Part shown: piece after piece, positions 1 to 10,290 of the stretch
Position numbering within the stretch: the stretch's first letter is position 1
Layout: each line of letters starts with the position of its first letter
Assembly: GCF_014839805.1 (NCBI RefSeq)
Contig: NC_051123.1
Location: 3,392,727 to 3,456,726, forward strand
DNA: 64,000 nucleotides
Direction of reading: 5' to 3'
Source of the DNA: Manduca sexta
Taxonomy: Eukaryota; Arthropoda; Insecta; Lepidoptera; Sphingidae
Program-made: the position numbers and the translations under genes
The notes under the pieces: generated by a model
The model's database searches: none
Seen by the model: only the letters and a program-made list of their open reading frames with translations
Told to the model about the DNA's origin: nothing

Positions 1-19
1 GAAACATTTTTTAGAATTT

Positions 20-205
20 TTCTCCGTCTGTATGTTTATAGACGTATCATGCAAAAACTAGTGCATAAAAATTCAGTTTTCACCGATGTACTGTTAGAGA
101 CCTAACTTAAAATATAAGCTCCATTATATCCTGGGAAAATATGAAGCAGGATTTATCCTGAAAAGGCTTTTTCACGCGCAGGAGTCAAGCAAAAGTAGTA
201 GGTAG
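20..205 (+). mobile_element. degraded Helitron-type fragment
   Basis: Carries worn forms of the Helitron 3' half: a CTCCGTCTGTATG stretch, TCCTGGGAAAATAT, then TTATCCTGAAAAGGCT and a GC-richer stretch before GCAAAAGTAGTA, where intact copies read GCAAAAGCTAGT. The order matches the copies at 21,070 and 46,086. Old and without a usable 3' terminus. Confidence 0.5.
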
Positions 206-227
206 TAATGAATAATAATATCCAAAT

Positions 228-308
228 AGCCTTATATAACGATGCTCCTCTGTTGGGCATAAGTTTCCTCTACAAAGTGAAGGTTTAGGTCTTGTCACCA
301 TGCTGACA
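228..308 (-). mobile_element. very old SINE-A tail fragment
   Basis: On the minus strand the order of blocks (CCTCTAC, GGTTTAGG-like, CTTGTCACCATGCTG) follows the SINE-A 3' region seen cleanly at 57,384. Many substitutions; no head and no target duplication seen. Confidence 0.35.
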
Positions 309-1660
309 TACCCCAATTGTCAATAAATGATCCGTTTTTCTCGATGTATCTCAAAAATGAACCCATCGGAAAAGTTGTTTTTTTAAATGGCTGCAAATGA
401 ATATTTTGATTTATTCATTCTCGGAATCTGATTGAAGATTATGATCGTTTATTGGAAACAGCTGTTTGACGACAGACATCTTTTCTTTCAGATATTCCTA
501 GCTGTATAGACTTCGTCAAGATGTTTTTCTTAGCCACTAAAGGGAGAGATTGATAAAGAATAAAAAAAATAGAGGCTTAGAACCTGCGGATTGGAATCAG
601 TTGGATTCTCAACAAAGCCAATATTACCAAGAAAACTATATCAAAAATACACAATATATCTTAGTAAAGAGGGTTGGGATTGGGAACCCTTAATTTATCT
701 ATGCCTATTAGCAGAATTAGATATTAAGAGAAGGCTGTCAAAGCGACCCCATCTAATAGGGGTTGATGTACGCATTAATACGAGCTTTGAGAAACCAAGC
801 GTCACACCACTATTTAATATTACTTACTATCAAGAATTTTTAATCGTTTATACAATGTCGTCTTTATATTTGTTTGGGCGTGAAGTTAAATTTCCAGAAT
901 CGATTTTCAAGTCAAGTAAAAAATTTATAAGGTGTTCTGTCGCCTTTTTATTTGTTTGAACTTGGAATTGGGGTTAAAAAATCGATTTTTAAGTTCAGTA
1001 AAATTTTAAGTTTTTCTAAGGTTTGGAGTTGGTACTCAACGTAGCCATAGGTCCTATCATATATGTTAATATAAGATGCATGGTGATGCATGTAAGTGGT
1101 GCAAGTCCTTGAATTGAGGAAGCCGAAGACCGTGCAGTGATATTCCTCTTAGCACTCCTCTCCTAAAGTACAATATAATTCCAAACTTCCATTGCAATTA
1201 AACTCTCTGAACCTTGACGCAAGTGGGTACATCCTATAGGTGTGAAATGAGAGTAAAAGTTTCGCAACTGGCGTGGTAATTAGGCGAGAATATCAACATA
1301 CGCCTCAAGGGTAAAACCACACGTTCTATGTTGCTTTACTTTAAATGGGATTAAAATTTCCAGCAAAGTGCTGGGCGGACAGTCGCAGCGCTAAACTTTG
1401 AGTTCTGTGTACATTTTTTATTAACCGTTTAAGCATTAGACAACTTTTTGGATTAAATGTTACCGGGTTTTACGTTTTAATTTATTAAAGAGTTTTGTAA
1501 CTGGGCCGCGTTTGTTTATAATGCGAATTAGTTGAAAGAATTGGAATGATTCCAAATTGGGCATCTTTAGAGCTAATTTTGCAGTTAAGTGCATGTTTAT
1601 TTGAAAGGAGATTTTTGAGCTCAGCCTCGGTTAAATTTTATATTATACAGTTATAGTTTT
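309..1660. other. no gene or clear repeat seen
   Basis: An open frame of 122 codons lies at 591-959 (+), with no motif, signal peptide or membrane pattern I recognise. The motif AATCGATTTT-AAGT-AGTAAAA occurs at about 897-925 and again at about 979-1005, a small local duplication. A stretch near 1,110-1,150 faintly resembles a LINE ORF2 end but is too weak to call. Confidence 0.4.
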
Positions 1661-1666
1661 TATAGG

Positions 1667-1835
1667 AATTCAAAGCGTTTTTTTTTTAGTTTACTAATTA
1701 CTATAAAGTCTGTAGCAGCGGCAGTGAAGTGACCCGATTCCTGCCGTAAGGAATTCAAAGCGAAATTTTCTTTTTTAGTTTAGTATCACGACAAAGTCTG
1801 TAACAGTGGCAAAGTGTCAATATAACCCGATTCAT
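1667..1835 (+). repeat. two-copy tandem duplication of about 85 bp
   Basis: The block GGAATTCAAAGCG ... AGTTTA ... AAAGTCTGTA(G/A)CAG(C/T)GGCA occurs at 1,667 and again from 1,750. The second copy runs directly into the MITE-G at 1,804, so the duplication includes its flank and terminal repeat. Confidence 0.6.
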
Positions 1836-1951
1836 TAAGAATGTATGTGAAATATAATTATCATTAGAATGATTTGAAGACCGCATTTATGCATATTAGT
1901 ATACATATGCTGTGTCGGTTTCCTTTTCGGAAAATATCACTTTCGCCACTT
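1804..1951 (+). mobile_element. MITE-G (hAT-type), older copy
   Basis: Starts CAGTGGCAAAGTG and ends in TTTCGCCACTT, the inverted ends of family G; the interior keeps TGTGTCGG and TTTTCGGAAAATATCAC. Flanking 8-mers GTCTGTAA and CTATCTAG do not match, so the target duplication has decayed or the end was rearranged by the neighbouring duplication. Confidence 0.65.
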
Positions 1952-1996
1952 CTATCTAGCCTTTGTCTTGATTCTTAAAAAATATTTGAATAATTA

Positions 1997-2208
1997 ACGC
2001 CTTTTACCCCCAAAGGGATAGCTGGGGGCGCAACTGGTTCACTTTTCGCTGTGTGTTTTCCGTCCCATGATGTCATAGGGGGCGAGCCTATCGCCATATC
2101 GGACACGAATTCCAAACTCCAGGCTGCTAGTAAGATGTCTGACCTTGGGGACGAACTCGAGACTTCAGCACTGCAGTCGTATCTTATACAACTACGCCAC
2201 CGACATAA
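1997..2208 (-). mobile_element. SINE-B copy
   Basis: Minus-strand reading gives a tRNA-like head (GGCGTAGTTGTATAAG at the right edge), then the body blocks GGCGATAGGCTCGCC and ATGGGACGGAAAAC, ending near the CTTTGGGG box. The B box is mutated. Adjacent host sequence shows no clear target duplication. Confidence 0.7.
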
Positions 2209-2685
2209 TCAAATATATGCCACTGGTTCTTCATCATTACAGTTACGAATCCTTCTACTGTTCGAGGTTTGAATCCGAGTCATTAAAACTCAACTACTTC
2301 CTAAATAGCCATTACTAATAAATAAAGAGCTTAACATAAATTGTTTTGGTCCACTGATTTAGTTATAATAGACCCAAAACCATGACCGAGCAATAAAACC
2401 GATGTGGTTTTAATACCCTTTGAAATAACGACGTACCACTTAAATTGTTATTTACCAAAGAAACAATAGCGTAACAAAATAGGTTTGGCTTTCTTAATTT
2501 TATTAGCAATTGTACTAATTTTATTTCATTTCACGTTCGGTTTAAGCTTTTTTAATGAAAAGGCAGAATGACATTGTGCGACAAAGCGATTTTTGGTACA
2601 AATTAATAATGAGATAGCTTTACCACCTGCTTTGATTTAGGTAACTGGACTTTGAATTTCTTGTAGACATTTTTTTAGAGTAGGT
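2209..2685. other. AT-rich, nothing recognised
   Basis: No reading frame of note. Contains an AAAACCGATGTGGTTTTAAT segment near 2,397 with a short imperfect inverted repeat. Confidence 0.4.
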
Positions 2686-2689
2686 GTTC

Positions 2690-2945
2690 CTGCAGTCCAT
2701 ACTGATGGAAACCTGTGAAGGGGACACTGGAATCTTCAGAGTTTGCTGAAGTCTCGAGTTTGACTCCCGTGTTGAGCTAAGTTATATTGGGTTTTTCTAC
2801 TCAGTATCAGCCCACAGTCTGGAATTTGTATCCGAATGGTGTTAGGCTTCCCCTATCACATCGTGGGGCAGAATAAGCACGGCGCAAAGTGGGTGTGCAA
2901 GTCAGTTCTGCCTACCCTTCGGGGACAAAAAGCGTGAGTATGTGT
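2690..2945 (+). mobile_element. SINE-B copy, diverged head
   Basis: Body blocks in plus order: GGGTTTTTCTACTCAGTAT, CAGTCTGGAATTTGTAT, CACATCGTGGGGCAGAATA, CTACCCTTCGGGGA. The head before 2,760 retains only a decayed B box (GAGTTTGACTCCCG). Confidence 0.65.
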
Positions 2946-3149
2946 ACAGTATTAGCATATTCTTACATTCCTCATTATACTACTCGAATATGATTTCGGG
3001 GCAAAACTCATTTTTGCACTTGGTTGCTTACTTGGCATTAACTTTCTTTAGAAAGTCCTGCGGAAATCGTGTTAGAGTATCCCTTTTTTTATTTTGATAG
3101 GAATTCAGGACATATTATTAGCAAACCATTTACCTATACTAAATAATAA

Positions 3150-3480
3150 GCGGCGATAGTCTACCTGGTTGTGGAACGGACTACCGAGACGAATGTCCGC
3201 AGGTTGAAATATAATAAAATAAAGAGCACAGCTGTGACTTTTTTAAAATGATGTGGGTAGTCTTTGTGAATTATCGCTTGCTTTAACGGTTAGGGAAAAT
3301 ATTGAGAGGACACCTGCATACCTGAGAAGTTCTTTATAGGAACTTTGTCGGTGTATGTGAAGTCTGCCAATCCGCACTACGCCAGCGTGGTGAACTAAGG
3401 CCTTATCCCTCTCAGTAGTAGCGGAAGTTCGGGCCCAGCAATGGGGCAGTACAATACAGGACTGATATTATTATATTATA
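3150..3480 (+). mobile_element. SINE-A, full-length with target duplication
   Basis: Head GCGGCGATAGTCTACCTGG corresponds to the A box and GTCCGCAGGTTGAAAT to a mutated B box. The body and tail (GACTGATATTATTATATT) follow the family. The 8-mer TATACTAA lies at 3,135-3,142 and again at 3,484-3,491, a likely target duplication of TPRT-type insertion. Confidence 0.85.
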
Positions 3481-3491
3481 GTTTATACTAA

Positions 3492-3924
3492 GAATCCAGC
3501 ACAGACTATTAGACATAAACACGTTCCATTAATCATGAACCAACAAAAAAATCAAACCCAATTTGATATCTCATTTTTCAATTTATTCTGTCTCGAACGT
3601 AAATTAAAAAAGGCTTACAAGTTTGCTATTTGCAAAGCAATTTTCATATTTGCGCGAAACTAGACGTTCAATCAAAATTCTATTACGTGAACACATCTTC
3701 ATTTGTATTACACCTACGCGTGATGTAAGGGTTGTTTCGTTTACATGATTTACATAATCATAGTTCTGTTCGATACCCGAGAGGTTTGGATAATGTAACT
3801 AAATGTCATGTGAGGAGAGGGACATAAACGTTGGTGAAATGTGATTGGAAATATCTTCGTTATATGTTTTGATTGGTCTTTAGCCAGCGATTTGGAATTC
3901 CATAGGTATTTTGACAAATGAGAA
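3492..3924. other. single-copy-looking DNA
   Basis: No repeat or coding signal recognised; AT-rich with an isolated CG-containing patch at 3,650-3,725. Confidence 0.35.
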
Positions 3925-4062
3925 AGTTAGTCCGGAGTCTAGAATTTGTGTACTGCCTCGCCCCCTATGACATTGTGGGGAGAAATACACATGGTGAATA
4001 GTGGATGTACCAGTTACAACATTACCTTTCCCTGTGGAAATGAAGGGAGAGTGTGTATGAGT
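3925..4062 (+). mobile_element. SINE-B body fragment
   Basis: CCGGAGTCTAGAATTTGTG, then CTCGCCCCCTATGACATTG and a degraded CCTTTCCCTGTGG box. No tRNA-like head remains. Confidence 0.6.
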
Positions 4063-4404
4063 GATTTTAGTTTGTTGATAGTAACATACATAGAATACAT
4101 TCCATTCAGAGGATTCTGAAGTGTTTTGGAACAATAAGGACAATAAAAGGCCCTTGGATTTAGAGAATGAGCTTACGTTATTTCTAGAACTTGACGTCAT
4201 ATGCCAGGAAAAGATATCACCTTAAAGGGTGACAATGTTATGACTTCTTCGGTTTTTTCGATGTTTAAGAAAATACTGACCACAACCAAACTGCCTTCTT
4301 TCACAATGTCTCCACTGCTTTTGACGGTAGGTGGAATGATGTCTTATTAGTGTTGACTGACTAGGGTTGTTCATTCCTTGATACAAATCTCTCAGCCTAT
4401 CTGA

Positions 4405-4513
4405 ATCCGGATATACTTATTCTGATCCTGAACATGACATACTTACGTATGATTTAAAACCTTGTACTGTTGTCGCTATCCGGGCGGATACAAAATATAT
4501 CCTACCATCAGCA
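4405..4513 (-). mobile_element. family C, 5' half only
   Basis: Minus-strand end is GGTAGGATATATTTTGTATC followed by CGCCCGGATAGCGAC, the family C left hairpin region. The conserved second hairpin is missing, so the copy is truncated. Confidence 0.6.
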
Positions 4514-5077
4514 AAGACTGCTTTAGCGAGGACTATAGCAGCAGATTTTATAGCGTATGTACGACGATTGCTATCTAGATACAAATATCTCACCTCCAGC
4601 AGTTCTGACAGTATGAATTTCCATCAAGAATTACTTTACCTGACCTAATTCAAAAATCTCAAAATACACCAATGTCTTCACACATACAGACGGTTCATTC
4701 TCAACCCCATTATTATGTGGACAAGATTCGGGCCGTATAAACAGACGCCCTCCTGTGCTAATCCGATCAAGCGTGAGGTAATCAAGGCTTATTCAGAAGG
4801 TAACAACAGCTATTGATCTTATTAATTGAATACAATCAGCGCGCCCTGTAGATCAAGTTTGTGGCTGTTTGGCCCTTGAAGTGGCTTTGTGGATTGCTTT
4901 GTTTAGGACTTAACGGTACGAGATTAGGTGGCAATTCCAAGGTCAGAGGTCTTATACAATGTGATAGGAAAATTATACTAAAGAGGTGGGAATTTGGATT
5001 CCTTAGTGATTATTGTTCATTATACGAATTAGCGTCTTACATATTAATGATAATTCGCTTGCAAAACAAAACATAAC
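4514..5077. other. no gene or repeat recognised
   Basis: Contains an open frame of about 70 codons (4,861-5,076, +) rich in Leu and Gly but without a known motif; I do not support it as a gene. Confidence 0.35.
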
Positions 5078-5316
5078 ACATCACGCCTTGATACCTGAAA
5101 GGGTAGGCAGCAGTGCTACCAGGTCACCCATATTCGCCAAGTGTATTCCATCCTATGAAAAGGGGAAAGCCTATCACAATATCGGACATAAATTCCAGAG
5201 TCCTAGATGATATTGAGCAGAACGCAATTTCACTGCCCCAGGTTTCGAACCCAGGACCTCAGCGCGGTAGTTGTACTCGTACTGCATACAATTACTACTA
5301 CGTTGCCGAAGCAAAC
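5078..5316 (-). mobile_element. SINE-B copy
   Basis: The B box GGTTTCGAAACC-like segment near 5,242 sits next to CCTGGG (minus strand), and the right edge holds the A-box region. The left edge has CATCACGCC and the CCTTTCAGG box. The body has an internal substitution cluster around 5,150-5,170. Confidence 0.7.
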
Positions 5317-5595
5317 ACAACATATATTGAATAACCTAATGTTGATTCTGCTTGCAAAATGGCTGCTGATAAATAGGCATAGCAATGAATCGACCCAAAC
5401 TGGCTCCCACATACCACCACCAATAAAGCAATGCCAATGTTAACAAGGAATCCCTTTTAGCAGATGAGTAACAGTCAAAATTTCATGAAAGATGGTTCGA
5501 ACGGGTGGAGCAAACGAAGTGCCGACATTTCTTAATTAAAATTAATCACGTACGCTACGCTATGACGGATATAGAAGCAACTGTATACAGGTATC

Positions 5596-5665
5596 TCGTA
5601 TGCGAAGATCTTTCTGGGCAAGTACTGCGATGTCTGTTTTGTCACCAAGCAGCAGTATGAATGCA
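5596..5665 (+). repeat. possible family D fragment
   Basis: GTCTGTTTTGTCACCAAGC followed by AGCAGTATG and CACTGTTGT parallels the D block 'CTGCCGCCAAGCAGCAGTG' seen at 60,270. Short and diverged, so the assignment is tentative. Confidence 0.35.
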
Positions 5666-5797
5666 CTGTTGTCTTCTTCATTGACATCGAAGCCAGTGTT
5701 ATTATCGGGATTTAAACAATTAGACATATATCCCAATATGACGAGCGTAATGCATTGACATAGTGATTTGTCGTTAAAATTTTGTTTGGTGTTATTT

Positions 5798-6000
5798 TCA
5801 TTAGCCGACTTTAAACAACGAGAAGGTTCTTAACTCGACGGGATTTTCCTTATTGTTTTTTTTTGTGATCCCAGAATCTCTGTATTTTATTAACCGATTT
5901 GAAAATTAACTATTTTTTTAAAGAATATGCTTCTGGGTTTTTTTTTATTGATTTTTTTTTCAAAATCGGTTCAGTAGTTTAATTTTTAAATTAAAATATC
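5798..6000 (+). repeat. family J fragment
   Basis: Begins with a CCGACTTTAAACAACGAGAAG block corresponding to CCGACTTCAAAAAAAGGAGG at 46,569, and continues with oligo-T runs to CAAAATCGGTTCAGTAGTTT. The class is not clear; the last motif is common at the margins of Helitron- or LINE-derived repeats in Lepidoptera. Confidence 0.4.
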
Positions 6001-6523
6001 TATAATAAATAAGTCGTCCAAGTAAACGAAATGGCAGATTTTGCTTTTCCGTGATATTCAATTGTGTTGTATATCATGGAAAAGCAAAATCTACTGCAAA
6101 GTTGGGTCTACTTCTGCCAATGTAGCTTGTTAGCATAAAGCGGTTTGCTTGTCTCGACATTTTGTATAATAAAAATAGTCCACCCACGAATCATTAACTA
6201 TTTCCATCTTATGTGACAGATAAACCTTTCGAAATGGTGCAGAGCACAATTTTTAGTTATAAACCCATTTCCAAATGAAACTTAATCGCTTAATGTTTTT
6301 GAATTTGTAAAACACAAAATCCCTGAATTTAGTAAATAAATTATTTTCGCCTATAAATTGAATAATTGGATTCCAGCTGATACGAAAGTTAACACAAGTC
6401 ACGTAAAGTAGAAGCCGTATAAAATTGAAGACGTGTTGATGGTAGGTCTGCTTTAATGATTTTCAGCACGTGGTTACTGCGAATATTTTGAGCAATGATT
6501 TGTTTTTATAAGGGAATGGTAGA
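6001..6523. other. single-copy DNA with one strong hairpin
   Basis: Apart from the inverted repeat at 6,033-6,098, listed separately, I see no repeat family or long reading frame here. Confidence 0.4.
6033..6098. repeat. 22-bp-stem hairpin, pre-miRNA-like
   Basis: The left arm 6,036-6,057 (AGATTTTGCTTTTCCG then TGATAT) pairs with the right arm 6,071-6,092 (ATATCAT then GGAAAAGCAAAATCT). There is one internal mismatch (G against T) and a 13-nt loop at 6,058-6,070. Size and geometry suit a miRNA precursor, but a tiny MITE or a chance foldback is possible. No flanking target duplication was seen. Confidence 0.6.
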
Positions 6524-6680
6524 GTGGCTCATTAGAATGTCGATTAACGAGTGGTCGCCCTTGCCAGCCGACTAAATTATGCCGGCCTGTTTGAACCAGA
6601 TATATACAAGCTGATTCTGCAACAACGCACACTTACGTTGGGAAATAATTCAGGGTTTAGATCTTGTATACCGTGGACGT
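6524..6680 (-). mobile_element. family C, diverged copy
   Basis: Order of blocks: GAATGTCGATTAACGAGTGG, TAAATTATGCCGGCCTGTTT, ACCAGATATATACAAGCTG. The minus strand carries the second hairpin with several stem mismatches. The left-hairpin end is missing or unrecognisable. Confidence 0.65.
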
Positions 6681-7284
6681 TATTCAGGTAAATGCCAATT
6701 CTAGAACTAGTAACGTATTACACCAGAAATGCTTATTTTACGTTTACCTCTTATCGATATAAACTCAGCCACAAAAATAGCTGGACGAATTAAGAACTTC
6801 AAAACTCTACACATTAACTTAAATCGAAATATTTTTTCTTTATTTCAAATAAAGGAAAAACATTTTACTCAGGAAAGAACGATACTTTATACGTGCGTAA
6901 GAGATTAAAGCCAATTGGAAATTTTGAATTTGTTAAGTCAGTTTTGTGACTGTACATAATTGTATCTACAAACCCGCATTATGTCGTCAAATTAAACAAA
7001 AGTGTCTAATTTTGCGGCACCACTCCAGACGCGAGGTGACCGAGCACTTTGATTTATGAGTACATTGATCATGATGGGCTCTCGAATATCATTGTCTACG
7101 ATCTTGAGAAGACAAACATTTGGGATTAACTCTTTAACCAATATTTGTTTGGTTAATATTTGTGAAATTAATTGTTATTCATCAAGCCGTTTGATTGGTT
7201 ATGAATTTCTAATTGTATACGCCGCGATAAATTAAATGATGACATTGAAAATATTCTGAGGTGACAATATTAATGTTGTTGTGT
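6681..7284. other. single-copy-looking DNA
   Basis: A CG-containing patch (CACTCCAGACGCGAGG, about 7,022) stands out from the AT-rich surroundings. A direct TTAACCAATATTTG / TTAATATTTG pair occurs near 7,135-7,162. Confidence 0.35.
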
Positions 7285-7436
7285 CGGACGTCTACCTACA
7301 AGGTGGACAGATGACCTCATAACAGTCGCAGGAGGTCGCTTTATGCTATCCGCTTATAATAGGTCGATCTGGAAATCTTTGTGGGAGGCCCATGTTTAGC
7401 AGTGGACATCCTGCGGGTGATGATGATGATGATGAA
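7285..7436 (+). pseudogene. LINE-E ORF2 C-terminus and 3' tail
   Basis: From 7,301 the plus strand reads RWTDDLITVAGG, then NRSIWKSLWEAHV, a TAG stop, and QWTSCG with the final stop at 7,418-7,420, followed by a TGATGATGATGATGA tail. This is the usual end of a non-LTR retrotransposon reverse-transcriptase ORF2 (family knowledge). 5'-truncated and dead, with one in-frame stop before QWTS. Confidence 0.8.
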
Positions 7437-7438
7437 TA

Positions 7439-7851
7439 TAATTTTCTGAAAGGCAATCCGACACAAAATATAAGTACTTATATGCATAAATGTGGCCTGC
7501 AAATTGTTCTAATGATAATTAGATACATAAAGGGAAGCCGGCAGTAATTTGGTTATATGGACCTTTCGCTACTGCTAGCTAAATGTCGTGGGTCATGTTC
7601 TAAATCTTTTTAATCATGAAACTCTTACAAATTTTAAGAAGTGTTTTATTGATTTGTTTAAAACTTATTGTCAACCTTATCCTTTTAAATTGTAGAGACA
7701 CTCTTGAACAGCTACGTATGTGCTTCGTGGTTGTGTAAGACCACTGGGTCACTCAATGTCTCTCATCAACGATATACGCCTTTATTAAACCGGTATCTCT
7801 ACTAATTTGTTACTACTACCGCTTAATACTTTACTGTTTACTACGTTCTTT
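7439..7851. other. AT-rich, nothing recognised
   Basis: No frame or repeat of note between the LINE tail and the family C fragment. Confidence 0.35.
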
Positions 7852-7935
7852 GCTGGTGGTAGGATATATTTTATATTCGCTCGGATGCGACCACCGTACA
7901 CAAGGTTTTAAGGCCTACCATAGTAGTCGTGCCGT
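7852..7935 (+). mobile_element. family C, 5' hairpin end only
   Basis: GGTGGTAGGATATATTTTAT then ATTCGCTCGGATGCGACCACC, with the perfect inner palindrome degraded on one side. Stops after AAGGCCTACCATAGTAG. 3'-truncated. Confidence 0.7.
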
Positions 7936-8404
7936 AAAAAAGTCGTGAAGCTTCAAATACCAACATATTGTCATCTTCGGAGTTTGATTTATTACCAATA
8001 ATCCTCAAACTAGAGCTCTGTCTTGCATATCAACATGTTTTACTTCGTTAATACCTTCTTCTCCTCTTTAATAAGTCGTAATTACTAATTTACTCCAAAC
8101 CTTATCAACAATTATGTACTGCCTAACCTGAATTTACAAGATAGGGTCAAATTTTAATTCCCCTCTCACAAACATTGAAACTACAAGACACGTATCCAGA
8201 GCCGAGATGTGCTCGACTGATTCAATTAAACAGACACCGATGGAACCCTTTGTTAATTTGTTCATTACGCGAACACGTAATTCCATTCCGTATTGGATAC
8301 TATGCGAACGTATGTACTATGTTAAGTATTGGTAATGGAATGGTGTGTTGGAAGAGCCTTTTAATTTAGGGTTCATTTCTAATGTAGTAGTACATATAGC
8401 TGTC
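7936..8404. other. no gene or repeat recognised
   Basis: A short open frame at 8,175-8,369 (+) holds no motif I know. The segment lies between two partial C copies and might be an insertion separating them, but the C parts overlap, so this is not supported. Confidence 0.35.
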
Positions 8405-8621
8405 GTAGCGTAGTTTTAATGCGCACGAGGTAAAACCTGCCATAGTGGCCCACGTAATTGTGTCGCGTTCCGAGATCAGTCTGTGCATATCCAGTTACAA
8501 CAGGCCGCCATAATTGTGTCGACTGTCGAGGGGTTGCCGTCTCTTATTAGTCAATGGTGTCGTAGTGGTTCAATACAATGAACCTCACTCCACTTACTAT
8601 CACGTGCAGTGGCGTCACTTT
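8400..8621 (+). mobile_element. family C copy with SINE-B-like start
   Basis: From 8,430 the order is AAACCTGCCATAGTGGCCC, CGCGTTCCGAGATCAGTC, AGGCCGCCATAATTGTGTCG, CACTCCACTTACTATCACG. It begins not with the C hairpin but with CGTAGTTTTAATGCGCACGAG (8,407-8,427), which resembles a SINE-B2 head. About 30 bp of extra sequence interrupts the copy near 8,555-8,585. Confidence 0.7.
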
Positions 8622-8705
8622 GGCCGCTTCCAATAGGTCGATAGGGAAATCTTAGTGGGAGGCCCATGGGCGGCAGTGGACATCCTACGGCTGATGATAA
8701 TCGCG
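8622..8705 (+). mobile_element. LINE-E 3' end
   Basis: CAATAGGTCGATAGGGAAATC, GGAGGCCCATGGGCGGCAG, GTGGACATCCTACGGCTGA and a TGATAATCGCGATAATA tail. Same 3' end as at 7,285, heavily mutated. It abuts the family C end directly. Confidence 0.7.
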
Positions 8706-8712
8706 ATAATAA

Positions 8713-9979
8713 ATAATTACTTTTCTATATAGAATCTGGTATATTGTTATTAAAACTATTTTCTTATCACAGACGGTAATGAACATCCAGCTGTTACCGA
8801 TCGGTATTCCAATTTTATTTCTTTAAAAAAATAACTGAAGTCTTCCATTCAACCGGTCTGAATTCTGGTCCAAAGCGTTTCAATTAACCAACTATTTTTT
8901 CAGTGAAAGCCGAGTTTTCGAATCGTGCGGTTTTCCGCCGCGAGTCGGTGGAAATGCCAATTTTTTTTTTCACTTTATCCCCCGCGTTGAAATTTCGAAA
9001 AACCGGCTGACATCACACTTTTAGCTTTTAATTTATTTCATTTGTACATATCTTTTTAAGTTTATCGCTTTTGGAATTAGATCTCGTATTTGGTAAATGT
9101 TTGATAGCTGACGATTCGGATTAGTTTGCGTATACAGGATGTGCAAAAACTCACTTTTTTTTTGTAATTTCTAAGTGATTATATTTTTCTGACCTACACT
9201 CTTGATTCTCTTAACTCTTGACTACATAGTATCTTAGCTGCCACAGACAAAAAGCTATTTGTGGAACCAGAGGTCATATTAAAAATTTATATTGAATAGT
9301 GAAATGGTTATACTTTTTTGCAAAGTTATTGGATTCTGAATTCATTTTTCGGCACTTTTTCCCATTCTATGGACAAAAAGATATCGATATGTTTTAGGTT
9401 CGTCTGCCATCAGATTGATCATAAGTTTGTCGACTAAATAGTTGATTAATTATAAATAATTACCAGATTGAGGATGAAGAATTAAGTTTACGAATAGTTA
9501 TCCCCTACAAAAGAAAAACAAATATTATTTTAAACTTTAACATCTAGGTACGAGGAGTCACTTTGTCTATTCAAAGTCCATGCCCTCTATTTCATTCACT
9601 AGAATGTATTTAAAATTTTTTAGCCCGCACATTGTAATGGTAGAAAATGGAGAGTGTACTTTTATGTTTCTTTTAAGTAATTTTTCATAGCAGTAATATG
9701 TTGAAAAACTCTAATGGTCCCACATTTTTATATGTGGAATTTATTTTAGCAGAATACATTTTAGTTGATAAAACGAATCACTTTTTCAATTGTGATTTTG
9801 TTAAAAGTTTTCATTTTTTAACATCAATTTTAGTAAACCCAAGAGCTATTGCTTCATATTAGTTTCGCGATGGAAAAAATAATTTTAGACTTATGAATTT
9901 TTAGTCTACGACTGAAGTGTGAAAATTTATTTGAGATCCCGTTTCATTATATGTTACTAACATATTTTTTATAAAAGAA
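8713..9979. other. long AT-rich single-copy stretch
   Basis: Only distinctive part is a GC-richer island at about 8,910-8,955 (CGAATCGTGCGGTTTTCCGC). No exon signals are convincing elsewhere. Confidence 0.4.
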
Positions 9980-10290
9980 GTGGCGATAGCCTAGATGTTA
10001 AGGCACGGACTACCGAGACGAATGTCCGCAGGTTCGAAACCCAAGGACGCACACCTTCTAAATTATGTATGGAATCTTTGTGAATTATCGCTTGTTTTAA
10101 CGGTAAAGGAAAACGTTATGAGAAAACCTGCATACCTGAAAAGTTCCCTTTAGGAATTTTGACAGTGTGTGAAGTCTGCCAATCCGCACTAGGCCAGCGT
10201 GGTGGACTAAGGCCTAATCCCTCTCAGTAGTAGAGGAGGCCCGTGCTCAGCACTGAGAGTATATAGTGAGGCTGATATTATTATTTATAT
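9980..10290 (+). mobile_element. SINE-A, near full length
   Basis: Head TGGCGATAGCCTAGATG (A box) and GTCCGCAGGTTCGAAACCC (B box) are well kept, then TGTGTGAAGTCTGCCAATCC and GAGGCTGATATTATTATTT. Retroposed by LINE machinery in trans (family knowledge). Confidence 0.85.

Noticed and set aside
591..959. 122-codon gene
   Set aside because: No motif, no homology recognised, poor start context, and no splice or promoter signals; recorded only as an open frame.
1080..1170. LINE ORF2 end
   Set aside because: A GAAGCCGAAGACCGTG-like word resembles some LINE ends, but the flanking conserved residues are missing.
8175..8369. transposase or host exon
   Set aside because: The 64-codon frame has no recognisable motif and no splice sites.
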